Shown here in pieces: positions 38,659 through 47,907 of a stretch of DNA of 64,000 nt (positions are counted from its first letter, which is position 1; each line of letters starts with the position of its first letter). A program made the position numbers and the translations under genes. The notes under the pieces were generated by a model, which ran no database searches, was not told the DNA's origin, and saw only the letters and a list, made by a program, of their open reading frames with translations. Source of the stretch: Pseudomonas alcaligenes (GTDB lineage: Bacteria > Pseudomonadota > Gammaproteobacteria > Pseudomonadales > Pseudomonadaceae); NCBI RefSeq assembly GCF_014490745.1, contig NZ_LZEU01000001.1, positions 4,429,501 through 4,493,500 of the forward strand. Direction: 5' to 3'.

Positions 38659-38678
38659 GAGGTACAGCAGAGGTACAG
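38659..38678 (+). repeat. GAGGTACAG repeats near attR
   Basis: Two exact copies, 38659-38667 and 38670-38678, 11 bp apart, the same motif as beside attL. Probable integrase arm sites. Confidence 0.6.
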
Positions 38679-38796
38679 TGCCTGTATGGAGCGGCCGGTC
38701 TAAAATTGATCAAAGCCCAGTATATTCAATGGCTTAGGCTGTTGTATCCGGGTCTTGCAGGGTCTAGACTGGACGAGCCTCGGTGCATTGGGCTAC

Positions 38797-38844
38797 GACT
38801 TGTAATCAGTAGGTCCCGGGTTCGATTCCTGGTGCCGGCACCAT
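38797..38844 (+). repeat. attR (48-bp tRNA-Thr 3' fragment)
   Basis: Exact copy of 27012-27059. It lacks the acceptor 5' strand, D arm and promoter, so it is not a tRNA gene. Confidence 0.93.
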
Positions 38845-38850
38845 ACGTAT

Positions 38851-38876
38851 AAAAGCCCACCACTTGGTGGGCTTTT
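38851..38876 (+). terminator. Former tRNA-Thr terminator, now beyond the element
   Basis: AAAAGCCCACCA / TGGTGGGCTTTT type stem with a short loop, followed by TTTT. It sits 6 nt after attR, where the terminator of the uninterrupted tRNA-Thr gene would be. Confidence 0.85.
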
Positions 38877-39050
38877 GCATTTCTGGCCAGCCGGCCAGAA
38901 ATGCGGTTAAATTGTGTGGTTTTTCACACATTATTTGCGCCCTGCGCAGCTAGGAATGCCCTCCGTCGCAGTGATCGACCGACCACGTCATTTTCAAGTG
39001 ATAATTCGGCACTAGTGATCAGCCTGATAGGCGAGCCTTAAGGACGATAG
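38877..39050. other. Leader of the O-polysaccharide cluster
   Basis: 174 bp with no gene. It should contain the promoter of the polysaccharide genes; an AT-richer patch is at 38906-38935 (small dyad GTGTGGTTTTTCACAC). No JUMPstart/ops element seen. Confidence 0.4.
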
Positions 39051-40481
39051 ATGTTGTACCCCGTGATTATCTGCGGTGGCGCTGGTAGCCGCCTGTGGCC
39101 CGCCTCCCGCGAGAAGCACCCGAAACCGTTCCTGCCGCTGCCTGACGGCCAGTGTTTGCTCCAGAAAACCCTGCTTCGGGCGGCCCGCCTTGAGGGCGTT
39201 AACGACATCCTGACCGTTACCAATCAAGAGCTGTTCTTCACCACCGAAGACCTCTACCGGACAGTCAAACAGTCGCCAGAAATTGCGCTCAACTACATTC
39301 TCGAACCGACTGGCCGTAACACAGCAGCGGCCATTGCTAGTGCGGCGCTCTATCTACTGCGTCGCCACGGTCCTGATGCCACCATGCTGGTGCTTCCTGC
39401 CGACCATCTGATCCAAGATGAAAAAGCCTTCGCCAATGCAGCCCAGCAGGCCAAGGCATTAGCTCAGGAGGGTTATCTGGTGACCTTCGGCATCGAGCCG
39501 ACCTATGCCGAAACGGGTTTTGGCTATATAGAAGCCGACACCAGCGGCAACCTTGAGCAAGGCATGCGCGTCACGCGCTTCGTGGAAAAACCGGATTTGG
39601 CGACCGCACAAGGCTATTGCGCTGCCGGCAACTTCTACTGGAACTCGGGCATGTTCTGCTTCCAGGCCGGCGTACTGGTCAATGAGATGCGAGCTCACTC
39701 CCCGGATGTACTTGATGCAGTGGAGGCCACGCTCGCAGCTTCGACCTACTCGGATAACGACCAACGGCTCCGCCTTGATGCCAGTAGCTTCAGCAAGGCT
39801 CCGGACGTCTCTATCGACTATGCCTTGATGGAGCGCTCCGATCATGTCGCGACTGTTCCCTGCGCCATCGGCTGGAGCGATATCGGTTCATGGTCCGCCA
39901 TGAGCGAGCTAGTCAAGGCTGACGCACAGGGCAATCGCTTCACCGGCGAGACAGTGCAGCACTCTGCGACCAACAACTTCGTGCATAGCCCTGATCGCCT
40001 GACGGCACTCGTTGGCGTACAGGATCTCATCGTGGTGGACACTCCCGACGCGCTTCTAATCACGCATAGAGCACATGCCCAGGATGTCAAACACATTGCA
40101 GGGCAACTCAAGCACAGCGGGCATGAGGCCTATCTGGCGCACCGCACTGTTCATCGCCCCTGGGGAACCTATACAACACTTGAGGAAGGCGAGCGCTTTA
40201 AGATCAAGCGCATCGTCGTTAAGCCTGGAGCCTCACTCTCCCTACAGATGCATCATCATCGCAGCGAGCACTGGATTGTGGTCAGCGGCGTAGCACTGGT
40301 CATCAATGGTGATAGCGAGCTGATCCTGAATAGCAACGAATCGACGTTCATTCCCGCGGGCCACAAGCACCGCCTCGCCAACCCCGGGGTCATCGAGCTA
40401 GTCCTCATTGAGGTGCAGAGCGGTGACTATCTGGGCGAAAACGACATCGTGCGATTCGATGACAAGTACGGCCGGTCATAA
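39051..40481 (+). CDS. wbpW: Bifunctional mannose-1-phosphate guanylyltransferase / mannose-6-phosphate isomerase
   Basis: 476 aa, type II PMI-GMP enzyme of the AlgA/WbpW/ManC group. Nucleotidyltransferase domain: GGAGSRLWPASREKHPKPF, FVEKPD and the C-terminal cupin isomerase domain with MHHHRSEHWIVVSG. It makes GDP-mannose, the precursor for the gmd-fcl branch below. AAGGA 7 nt before the ATG. First gene of the cluster, the same relative place WbpW has in the common-polysaccharide locus of P. aeruginosa; the symbol is by analogy. Confidence 0.93.
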   Translation: MLYPVIICGGAGSRLWPASREKHPKPFLPLPDGQCLLQKTLLRAARLEGVNDILTVTNQELFFTTEDLYRTVKQSPEIALNYILEPTGRNTAAAIASAALYLLRRHGPDATMLVLPADHLIQDEKAFANAAQQAKALAQEGYLVTFGIEPTYAETGFGYIEADTSGNLEQGMRVTRFVEKPDLATAQGYCAAGNFYWNSGMFCFQAGVLVNEMRAHSPDVLDAVEATLAASTYSDNDQRLRLDASSFSKAPDVSIDYALMERSDHVATVPCAIGWSDIGSWSAMSELVKADAQGNRFTGETVQHSATNNFVHSPDRLTALVGVQDLIVVDTPDALLITHRAHAQDVKHIAGQLKHSGHEAYLAHRTVHRPWGTYTTLEEGERFKIKRIVVKPGASLSLQMHHHRSEHWIVVSGVALVINGDSELILNSNESTFIPAGHKHRLANPGVIELVLIEVQSGDYLGENDIVRFDDKYGRS

Positions 40482-40560
40482 GCCATCCGGACTCTCTACC
40501 GCATAAGCACCTGCTAGAGCCCTCGGGCTGGCCGGTCTCTGACGAATCAAGACACTACCG

Positions 40561-41712
40561 ATGAAGGTATTGCACTTCTATAAGACCTATTATCCCGACT
40601 CTGTCGGCGGGGTCGAACAGGTCATTTTTCAGATCGCCAGCGGCGTTGCCGACTTGGGCATCAGCACTGATGTGCTCTCGCTCAGCAAACAAGCCACCCC
40701 GCAGCCTGTCGATCTGGGCAGTCACAAGGCTTACAAGGCCAAGTTGAACCTGCAGATAGCGTCTACTGGATTCTCCCTCTCAGCATTAGGCATGTTCCGC
40801 AAGCTGGCTAGGGAGGCCGACATCATCCACTACCACTTCCCCTGGCCCTTCATGGATCTGGTGCATCTGGCCAGCCGCCCGAACAAACCCAGTCTGGTCA
40901 CTTACCACTCCGACATTGTGCGCCAGGCGACGCTACTCAAACTGTATCGCCCGCTGATGCACAGCTTCTTGGGCAGCGTCGACGCCATAGTGGCAACATC
41001 ACCGAACTATCTGTACAGCAGCCCGGTCCTTCGGCGACATTGCGACAGAACCCGAGTGATCCCCATAGGGCTGGACAAGGCTGCCTACCCCGCGCCCTCA
41101 CCAGCCAACCGTAATCGCTGGCGGCAACTCTGTGGCGAACGATTCTTCCTATTCGTGGGCGTTCTACGCTACTACAAAGGGCTGCATATCCTACTTGAGG
41201 CGATGAAAGGTGCGCCCTATAAGCTAGTGATAGTCGGTGCGGGCCCGGTTGAGGAGGAGCTCAAGACCCAGGCTCAAGCCAACCGACTGGATAACGTTTT
41301 CTTTGTCGGCGCCGTATCCGACGACGACAAGGTTGCCTTGCTAGACCTCTGCTATGCCGTTACCTTCCCCTCCAACCTGCGCTCGGAAGCCTTTGGCATC
41401 TCCCTGCTGGAAGGCGCCATGTACGGCAAGCCGATGATCTCCAGCGAGATAGGCACAGGCACTAGCTACATCAACCAGCATGCGCAAACCGGGCTGGTAG
41501 TCCCCCCGAGCGACCCCGTGGCTTTCCGACAGGCCATGGATCACCTGTGGGCACATCCCGAGCAGGCCAAGCAGATGGGACGCCAGGCAGAAAACCGGTA
41601 TTGGGAATACTTTACCGCCAAACGCATGGCGGAAGGTTACGACAACCTCTACCGACAACTGCTTGCCCAGCACGGCCAGAACAGCAGCAGGGTGGCTACC
41701 CCCACGTCCTGA
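40561..41712 (+). CDS. GT4-family glycosyltransferase (WbpZ-like)
   Basis: 383 aa. GT-B fold with N-terminal FYKTYYPDSVGGVEQVIFQ and C-terminal donor site FLFVGVLRYYKGLHILLEAM and SEAFGISLLEGAMYGKP (E-x7-E). The opening matches P. aeruginosa WbpZ, which adds an early sugar of the A-band polysaccharide. Cytoplasmic face of the inner membrane. Acceptor and donor are not proven. Confidence 0.85.
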   Translation: MKVLHFYKTYYPDSVGGVEQVIFQIASGVADLGISTDVLSLSKQATPQPVDLGSHKAYKAKLNLQIASTGFSLSALGMFRKLAREADIIHYHFPWPFMDLVHLASRPNKPSLVTYHSDIVRQATLLKLYRPLMHSFLGSVDAIVATSPNYLYSSPVLRRHCDRTRVIPIGLDKAAYPAPSPANRNRWRQLCGERFFLFVGVLRYYKGLHILLEAMKGAPYKLVIVGAGPVEEELKTQAQANRLDNVFFVGAVSDDDKVALLDLCYAVTFPSNLRSEAFGISLLEGAMYGKPMISSEIGTGTSYINQHAQTGLVVPPSDPVAFRQAMDHLWAHPEQAKQMGRQAENRYWEYFTAKRMAEGYDNLYRQLLAQHGQNSSRVATPTS

Positions 41713-41784
41713 ACCCGGCCACTACGAGCCTATATTTCTCATTAGTTATCCGCCGGAATGCCCGGCCGAACAAGGAAAGACACC

Positions 41785-42906
41785 ATGCCCCGTAAAGTTG
41801 CACTCATTACTGGCGTAACGGGACAGGACGGCGCCTACCTCGCGCGCTTCCTGCTGGAAAAAGGCTACGAAGTTCATGGCATCAAGCGTCGCGCCTCCTC
41901 CTTCAATACCGATCGCATCGACGATCTGTACCAGGATCCGCACACCAAGAACCGCAACCTGATCCTGCACTACGGCGACCTGACCGATACCAGCAACCTG
42001 GTGCGCATCATCCAGCAGTGCCAGCCGGACGAGATCTACAACCTCGGCGCCCAGAGCCATGTGGCTGTTTCCTTCGAGTCCCCCGAGTACACCGCAGACG
42101 TTGATGCCATGGGTGCCCTGCGAGTTCTCGAAGCCATACGCATCCTCGGCCTGGAAAAGAAGACCCGTTTCTACCAGGCCTCGACCTCCGAGCTCTATGG
42201 CCTGGTGCAGGAAATCCCACAGAAGGAGACCACGCCCTTCTACCCGCGTTCACCCTATGCAGTTGCCAAGCAGTTCGCCTTCTGGATGACGGTCAACTAT
42301 CGCGAGGCATATGGCATCTACGGCTGCAACGGCATCCTCTTCAACCACGAATCGCCGCTGCGCGGCGAAACCTTCGTCACCCGCAAGATCACTCGCGGCC
42401 TGACCCGTATCGCCGTAGGCCTGCAGGACTGCCTGTACATGGGCAACATGAACGCCCTGCGCGACTGGGGCCATGCCCGCGACTACGTGGAAATGCAGTG
42501 GCTCATGCTGCAGCAGGACAAGCCTGACGACTATGTCATCGCCACCGGCCGCCAGTACTCGGTACGCCAGTTCATCGAAGTCTCGGCCAAGGAGCTGGGC
42601 GTCAGCATCGAGTGGCGCGGCGAGGCCGAGGAAGAAGTCTGCGTGGTCGTCGACGTGGCCAACGAGGCCGTGACCGGCATGAAGGCCGGAGACATCATCG
42701 TGCGCGTCGACCCACGGTACTATCGCCCGACCGAAGTGGAAACCCTGCTCGGCGACCCCTCCAAGGCCAAGCGCGACCTAGGCTGGGAACCGAAGATCAG
42801 CTTCGAGGAGCTGGTGGCCGAAATGATCAGCGAAGACCTCAAGCTGGCGCAGCGTGATGCGCTGGTCGAGCAGAGCGGCTACAAGATCATGTCCTACCAC
42901 GAGTAA
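41785..42906 (+). CDS. gmd: GDP-mannose 4,6-dehydratase
   Basis: 373 aa from [28 protein letters not shown] upstream. Short-chain dehydrogenase with NADP loop [11 protein letters not shown], catalytic S/T (ASTSELYG) and YxxxK (YAVAKQF). It makes GDP-4-keto-6-deoxy-mannose. Followed 14 nt later by fcl. Confidence 0.97.
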   Translation: MPRKVALITGVTGQDGAYLARFLLEKGYEVHGIKRRASSFNTDRIDDLYQDPHTKNRNLILHYGDLTDTSNLVRIIQQCQPDEIYNLGAQSHVAVSFESPEYTADVDAMGALRVLEAIRILGLEKKTRFYQASTSELYGLVQEIPQKETTPFYPRSPYAVAKQFAFWMTVNYREAYGIYGCNGILFNHESPLRGETFVTRKITRGLTRIAVGLQDCLYMGNMNALRDWGHARDYVEMQWLMLQQDKPDDYVIATGRQYSVRQFIEVSAKELGVSIEWRGEAEEEVCVVVDVANEAVTGMKAGDIIVRVDPRYYRPTEVETLLGDPSKAKRDLGWEPKISFEELVAEMISEDLKLAQRDALVEQSGYKIMSYHE

Positions 42907-42920
42907 GAGGGGAGTCCGAT

Positions 42921-43904
42921 ATGCACAAGCTCCCTCTCAACACCCGTATCTACGTGGCCGGTCATCGTGGCATGGTCGGCTCCGCCATCGTGCGCAAGCT
43001 CCAGGCCGAGGGTTACCAAAATATCATCACGCGCACCCACGCCGAGCTGGATCTGACCTCGCAGCCGGCCGTCCAGGCATTTTTCCAGGAGAACCCGGTC
43101 GACTACGTCGTGCTGGCCGCCGCCAAGGTCGGCGGGATACATGCCAACAACGAATATCCGGCCGACTTCATCTACGAAAACCTGATGATCCAGTGCAACG
43201 TCATTCATCAGGCGTTCGCAGCCGGGGTTCGCAAACTGCTGTTCCTCGGCAGCTCCTGCATCTACCCGAAGCTGGCCAGCCAGCCCATGCAGGAAAACGC
43301 CTTGCTGACCGACGTACTGGAGAGCACCAACGAGCCCTATGCGGTAGCCAAGATCGCCGGCATCAAGCTCTGCGAGTCGTACAACCGGCAACATGGCACC
43401 GACTACCGCTCGGTTATGCCGACCAACCTCTACGGTCCGTACGACAACTACCACCCGGAAAACAGCCATGTGATTCCGGCACTGATTCGCCGTTTCCACG
43501 AGGCCAAGCAGGCCAAGGCTGAAGAGGTAGTGATCTGGGGCACAGGCACGCCCATGCGCGAGTTCCTGCATGTCGATGACATGGCTGCAGCCTGCCTGCA
43601 TGTCATGAATATCGATACCGATACTTATCAGGCCAACACGCAGCCCATGCTGTCCCACATCAATGTGGGTACCGGGACTGACGTCACCATCCACGAGCTG
43701 GCCCAGACCCTGGCCGAAGTCGTTGGTTTCAGTGGCAAAGTGGTCTTCGACACCAGCAAACCTGATGGCACGCCTAGAAAGCTGATGGATGTTAGCCGCT
43801 TGAAACGACTTGGCTGGCAGGCCTCGATTGAACTGAAGGAAGGGCTGGCGTCTGCATATGAGTGGTATGTGGCCCACCAGCACAACCACACTACTCGGCT
43901 CTAG
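42921..43904 (+). CDS. fcl: GDP-L-fucose synthase
   Basis: 327 aa. WcaG/Fcl family: [41 protein letters not shown] (catalytic S and C), YAVAKIAG (YxxxK), and [13 protein letters not shown]. This is the epimerase-reductase giving GDP-L-fucose, not Rmd, the reductase that gives GDP-D-rhamnose in the P. aeruginosa common polysaccharide. With gmd it predicts L-fucose or a derivative in the polymer. Confidence 0.95.
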   Translation: MHKLPLNTRIYVAGHRGMVGSAIVRKLQAEGYQNIITRTHAELDLTSQPAVQAFFQENPVDYVVLAAAKVGGIHANNEYPADFIYENLMIQCNVIHQAFAAGVRKLLFLGSSCIYPKLASQPMQENALLTDVLESTNEPYAVAKIAGIKLCESYNRQHGTDYRSVMPTNLYGPYDNYHPENSHVIPALIRRFHEAKQAKAEEVVIWGTGTPMREFLHVDDMAAACLHVMNIDTDTYQANTQPMLSHINVGTGTDVTIHELAQTLAEVVGFSGKVVFDTSKPDGTPRKLMDVSRLKRLGWQASIELKEGLASAYEWYVAHQHNHTTRL

Positions 43905-43911
43905 GCCCGTT

Positions 43912-44709
43912 ATGCTTTTCACCTTCACCAAAGACCTTTACAAGCTCAGAAATATAATTCTCGAGCTTGTAAAGCGAGACTATCAGCAGCAGAACCAAGG
44001 CTCCTATTTGGGGTTCATCTGGAATTACCTGCAGCCCCTGCTCTTCGTCAGCGTGCTGTATGGCGTTATTGCATTTGGCTTCCGACATACTCCAAACAAT
44101 ACCGAAATTCCTTTTGGCCTATACCTTCTCAGCGGCATGACCTGCTGGCTATATTTCTCCTCCAACTTGATCTCGATAACCGGTGTCATTCGATCCTATT
44201 CCTTTCTTGTGAAAAAAATTGAATTCCGCCTGAGCATCCTGCCCTTGGTCAAGCTATTGAGCTCACTGCCTCCTCATGCCGTGCTTGTAACGCTGATGCT
44301 ACTGCTGGCCCATTTCAATGGCTTTACCCTCGGCCTCCACAACCTGCAGCTGCTCTATTATTACCTCTGCATGGCAGTCTTCTTAATGGGCTTTGGCTGG
44401 ATTACCTCTGCCGCCAGCCTGTTCGTACGCGACATCACGAATGGCATCGCGGTGATCACCCAGTTCGGCCTTTGGCTAACGCCTATATTCTGGAACGCGC
44501 AGACCCTGCCAGAACAGCATCAATGGTTGCTTCGCCTGAATCCGGCAAACTACCTTGTCACCGGTTATCGGGACAGTCTCAGCGGCGGCCATTACTTCTG
44601 GGAGCGCCCCGAAGACATGCTGGCATATTGGGCCATCACAGCCATTACACTCGTTATTGGCGCGATCACCTTTAAACGATTGAAACCGCATTTCGCAGAG
44701 GTGATCTAG
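43912..44709 (+). CDS. wzm: Polysaccharide ABC exporter permease Wzm
   Basis: 265 aa ABC-2 type permease, six predicted membrane helices. N-terminal LYKLRNIILELVKRDYQQQNQGSYLGFIWNYLQP is the usual amphipathic gate helix and first helix. Exports the lipid-linked polymer made in the cytoplasm. Started at ATG after the fcl stop; stop codon shares a base with the wzt GTG start. Confidence 0.95.
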   Translation: MLFTFTKDLYKLRNIILELVKRDYQQQNQGSYLGFIWNYLQPLLFVSVLYGVIAFGFRHTPNNTEIPFGLYLLSGMTCWLYFSSNLISITGVIRSYSFLVKKIEFRLSILPLVKLLSSLPPHAVLVTLMLLLAHFNGFTLGLHNLQLLYYYLCMAVFLMGFGWITSAASLFVRDITNGIAVITQFGLWLTPIFWNAQTLPEQHQWLLRLNPANYLVTGYRDSLSGGHYFWERPEDMLAYWAITAITLVIGAITFKRLKPHFAEVI

Positions 44710-46061
44710 TGGATAACCTTGCCATCAGCATACAAGACGTATCCAAGGCTTATAAACTTTATAAGTCGAGCTCCGATCGACTAAAGGAAGCGCTGCATCC
44801 GCTCGCCAGGAAATACCATCGCGACTTTTATGCAGTCAGGAATCTCAGCCTAGATATTGGCAAGGGCGACATTATCGGAATACTGGGCCGCAACGGTTGT
44901 GGCAAGTCCACCCTGCTCAAGCTCATCAGTGGCGTACTACAACCCAATACCGGCAGCATCCGGGTGAATGGCAAGATCACGGCACTGCTGGAACTGGGCG
45001 CAGGATTCAACCCAGAGTTCACTGGGCGACAGAACATCGCGTTCTACTCGACCCTGCTTGGCCTGGACAGCGCACAGGTCGCTGCGGCAACGCCCAAGAT
45101 TATTGAATTCGCGGAACTCAATGAATTCATAGATCAGCCCGTTCGCACTTACTCCAGCGGCATGAAGTCTCGACTCGGCTTTGCCGTGGCCATTCATGTC
45201 GACCCAGACATTCTCATCCTTGACGAGATATTGGCCGTTGGTGATGCGCTGTTCAAGCGCAAGTGCTACGCCAAAATGCAGGAATTTTTCGAGGCCGGCA
45301 AGACCATCATCTATGTCTCGCATGAAATCGATTCGATTTCCCAACTTTGCAAGCGCGCCATCTTCATGGATGCCGGCGAAATCATCTGCGACGGCCCAGC
45401 CAATGTGATAGTAAAAAAATACCACCAATACCTCTACTCTCCGCCCGAGACGCAAAAGATACTCAAGGCAACATTTAAAGATTCTGGCAATGTGCCCGAC
45501 CAGCATACCCCCGCGGCCACCCACTCGCCGAACTCGGCATATCACATCGATAACTTCACCCCCAAATCGCTCATTGAATATCGAAATGAAGATATCGACA
45601 TAGACACACCACTCATTCTCGACGACAGCGGCAAACCGGTGAACGTACTGGTCTTTGGCCAGCGCTACAAATATGTCGTCACCTACACATCCCGCTCGCA
45701 GAAGACCTTCTCAAACGTCGCCTTCGGCTTCGAAATAAAGAACCAGAAGGGGCTCGCGATCTGCTCGATAGAATCGACACGCTCATATACGCAAGGCCTG
45801 ACCTGTAAACAACTCATGCCAGGCGAGAAGATCACCGCATCCTTTGAGTTTCATGCTCGATTCCCCGGCGGCGTATATTTCACCAACCATGGCATCTCTT
45901 CATTTGCCAATGGTGAACAACAAGTTCTTAACCGGAAGGTCGACGCATACTGTTTCAAAGTCATGGATTCGTCACAGCGCATTTACGGCGGCCTGTACTC
46001 CGGAATCGACACGGTCTTTATTGACTCTTATAACAACCAACTAGAATTCCCTGTCTGCTAG
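44709..46061 (+). CDS. wzt: Polysaccharide ABC exporter ATPase Wzt with C-terminal carbohydrate-binding domain
   Basis: 450 aa, GTG start overlapping the wzm stop. ATPase domain 1-240: Walker A GRNGCGKST (60-68), signature YSSGMKSRL, Walker B ILILDE. After a linker, residues about 300-450 form the beta-sandwich domain typical of Wzt proteins that recognise the modified non-reducing end of the O-chain. Such a domain implies a terminal cap and a capping enzyme; the next gene is a sulfotransferase, 8 nt away. Confidence 0.95.
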   Translation: MDNLAISIQDVSKAYKLYKSSSDRLKEALHPLARKYHRDFYAVRNLSLDIGKGDIIGILGRNGCGKSTLLKLISGVLQPNTGSIRVNGKITALLELGAGFNPEFTGRQNIAFYSTLLGLDSAQVAAATPKIIEFAELNEFIDQPVRTYSSGMKSRLGFAVAIHVDPDILILDEILAVGDALFKRKCYAKMQEFFEAGKTIIYVSHEIDSISQLCKRAIFMDAGEIICDGPANVIVKKYHQYLYSPPETQKILKATFKDSGNVPDQHTPAATHSPNSAYHIDNFTPKSLIEYRNEDIDIDTPLILDDSGKPVNVLVFGQRYKYVVTYTSRSQKTFSNVAFGFEIKNQKGLAICSIESTRSYTQGLTCKQLMPGEKITASFEFHARFPGGVYFTNHGISSFANGEQQVLNRKVDAYCFKVMDSSQRIYGGLYSGIDTVFIDSYNNQLEFPVC

Positions 46062-46069
46062 GCTAATCG

Positions 46070-47116
46070 ATGATCATCTGGCTCGCCTCTTACCCCCGCA
46101 GTGGTAATACGTATTTCAGGGTACTCCTGAATAGCATTTTTGGAGTAAGAACCTACTCCATTCATAATGACACCCATGACATCGCCGCGGATCAACCCAC
46201 GTCAGAAGTTGTCGGCCACGAGCATCTCCCGGATAATTTTGACCTGGCGCATGCCCGCCTTAGCGACAACATCTACGTCATAAAGACACATACTCCGCCG
46301 CAGAACGAAACTGACAAGGCAATCTACCTTGTGCGCGATGGCCGGGAGAGCACCGTCTCTTACCACAAGTACCTGAAGAACTTCTATTCCTCTCCGCTTG
46401 CTCTGTACGACGTCATTACCGGCGCAGCCGCTTTCGGTACATGGGGGGAGCATGTCAACAGTTGGTCACCTCAAACCCGGCCAAACACCCTGCTGATAAA
46501 ATTTGAAGATCTCGTCAGCGCCCCGGAAGAGTTCTATCCTCGCATAGCCGACTTTATCGGGATCCCCGCGTCAAAACAGCAAGCACCCTCATTCAAAGAA
46601 CTGCAGGCAATCAATCCGAAATTCTTCAACTCCGGCAAGAAAGACTCTTGGCTCCATCGGATGTCAGAGGAAGAGCAGCTTGCATTCTGGATGACGAACC
46701 ACGAACAAATGAAAGCCATGGGGTACTCAGATAACACCCCCGCGCTTCTCAATAGCGAATACGCTCCATTCTTCCTGTCGCTCGGCCGCCAGTTCAACAA
46801 GCAGTTCCAGCGCGCCAATGCTGCTGCCCAACCACGCATACAAAAACTGGAACAAGAAAAAGCCGAACTTCTTGCAGACCTAGAAGCCACCAGAAAAAAA
46901 TTTGATGAGATGAAGCGTCAACAGCGGGAGACAGATGCGCAACTGACCGAGCTAAAGCAGAGCAACAGCGCCATGGGCCGAGAAATAGAGTCGCTCATGA
47001 AGATCAAAAGACACGTTGACCTATTGGCCAAACAGTCCGCTCTCCGAACCCCACGAAAAGCCTGGCACATTTACAGACAACTTATCGAAATCTCCAATAC
47101 TGCAGATCACACATGA
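46070..47116 (+). CDS. Sulfotransferase with C-terminal coiled coil
   Basis: 348 aa. PAPS-binding 5' loop YPRSGNT (8-14), 3' phosphate site LVRDGRESTVSYHKYL (R89, S97), candidate catalytic H74 (IKTHTP). Residues about 250-315 are a predicted coiled coil (QKLEQEKAELLADLEATRKK, then DEMKRQQRETDAQL), followed by a basic amphipathic tail (TPRKAWHIYRQL). A coiled coil is not usual for sulfotransferases. It lies directly after wzt and overlaps the next glycosyltransferase by 4 nt. Predicted role: sulfating the polymer, possibly as the chain-terminating cap. Confidence 0.85.
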   Translation: MIIWLASYPRSGNTYFRVLLNSIFGVRTYSIHNDTHDIAADQPTSEVVGHEHLPDNFDLAHARLSDNIYVIKTHTPPQNETDKAIYLVRDGRESTVSYHKYLKNFYSSPLALYDVITGAAAFGTWGEHVNSWSPQTRPNTLLIKFEDLVSAPEEFYPRIADFIGIPASKQQAPSFKELQAINPKFFNSGKKDSWLHRMSEEEQLAFWMTNHEQMKAMGYSDNTPALLNSEYAPFFLSLGRQFNKQFQRANAAAQPRIQKLEQEKAELLADLEATRKKFDEMKRQQRETDAQLTELKQSNSAMGREIESLMKIKRHVDLLAKQSALRTPRKAWHIYRQLIEISNTADHT

Positions 47117-47907
47117 ACGAACTCGGAATACTTGTCTTCGGACACACCAGACCTCTTCTTCTGGCTGACACTCTGGAAAGCCTGAAAATCCAAGGGCACA
47201 TAGACAAAGTCGACCTCTGGATTGATGGTGACCAGGGTATTTCCGACCTGCGCAACAAGATTGCCCTTTGTCACAAAATAGCTGACGACTACCAGGTTCG
47301 GAACAAGTTCTATCATCGCGGCCAACTGGGCTTTCGCAAGATGATCTTGTTGGCAATGCAGCATGCCGTGCAGAACTACAAGTACATCATCCTCCTTGAG
47401 GACGATTGCTTCCCCACTAAGGATGCAGTCGATATCTTTATTTCGGAGCTGCAGGCCGTCGAGCATGATGAGCAGGTGTTTTCCGTCTATGGCCACCCCT
47501 TCCTGGTCGCTGAAGAGAGTGGCTACTGCTCACGCTTCCAAGGCTGGGGCTGGGCCACGACCTCGGAAAAACTTGCTCCCTATCTCAGCAAGTTGATCGA
47601 CTGCTATTCGATGTATGAAAGAGATTTCCTGGCCTTTACCCGTGACGCGCTGACGCCGGAAATCCTGGAGCGTCTCGACGTGACCCCGCCACGCCTTCCC
47701 TCCGAGACTCTAACCAAGTTCTTTGCCTGGGATGAAACACTGGCCTTGCTCACGGCACTGGATAAGCGCACACACAAGCCCACGGCCAAGCGCATTATTT
47801 ATAACTGCGGCATCGGTGAGGGTGCTTCTCGCTTTGCTATTGATCCCAAATTCTTGGCTCCACCTTTCAACCTTGTACCTCACAAGGAAATCTGGAGCTA
47901 TTTCTGA
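47113..47907 (+). CDS. Glycosyltransferase (GT2/GnT-I-like, GT-A fold)
   Basis: 264 aa. N-terminal LGILVFGHTRPLLLADTLES and the metal-binding motif LLEDDCFP near residue 95, then RFQGWGWATTSEK, a pattern shared with GnT-I-like bacterial transferases. Donor and acceptor unknown. Overlaps both neighbours (ATGA at each end). Confidence 0.8.
   Translation: MNELGILVFGHTRPLLLADTLESLKIQGHIDKVDLWIDGDQGISDLRNKIALCHKIADDYQVRNKFYHRGQLGFRKMILLAMQHAVQNYKYIILLEDDCFPTKDAVDIFISELQAVEHDEQVFSVYGHPFLVAEESGYCSRFQGWGWATTSEKLAPYLSKLIDCYSMYERDFLAFTRDALTPEILERLDVTPPRLPSETLTKFFAWDETLALLTALDKRTHKPTAKRIIYNCGIGEGASRFAIDPKFLAPPFNLVPHKEIWSYF

Noticed and set aside
38797-38844. Second tRNA-Thr gene
   Set aside because: Only the 3' 48 bp are present; no acceptor 5' strand or D arm.
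42921-43904. GDP-4-keto-6-deoxymannose reductase Rmd
   Set aside because: The motifs [12 protein letters not shown] and GSSCIYP are those of GDP-L-fucose synthase.
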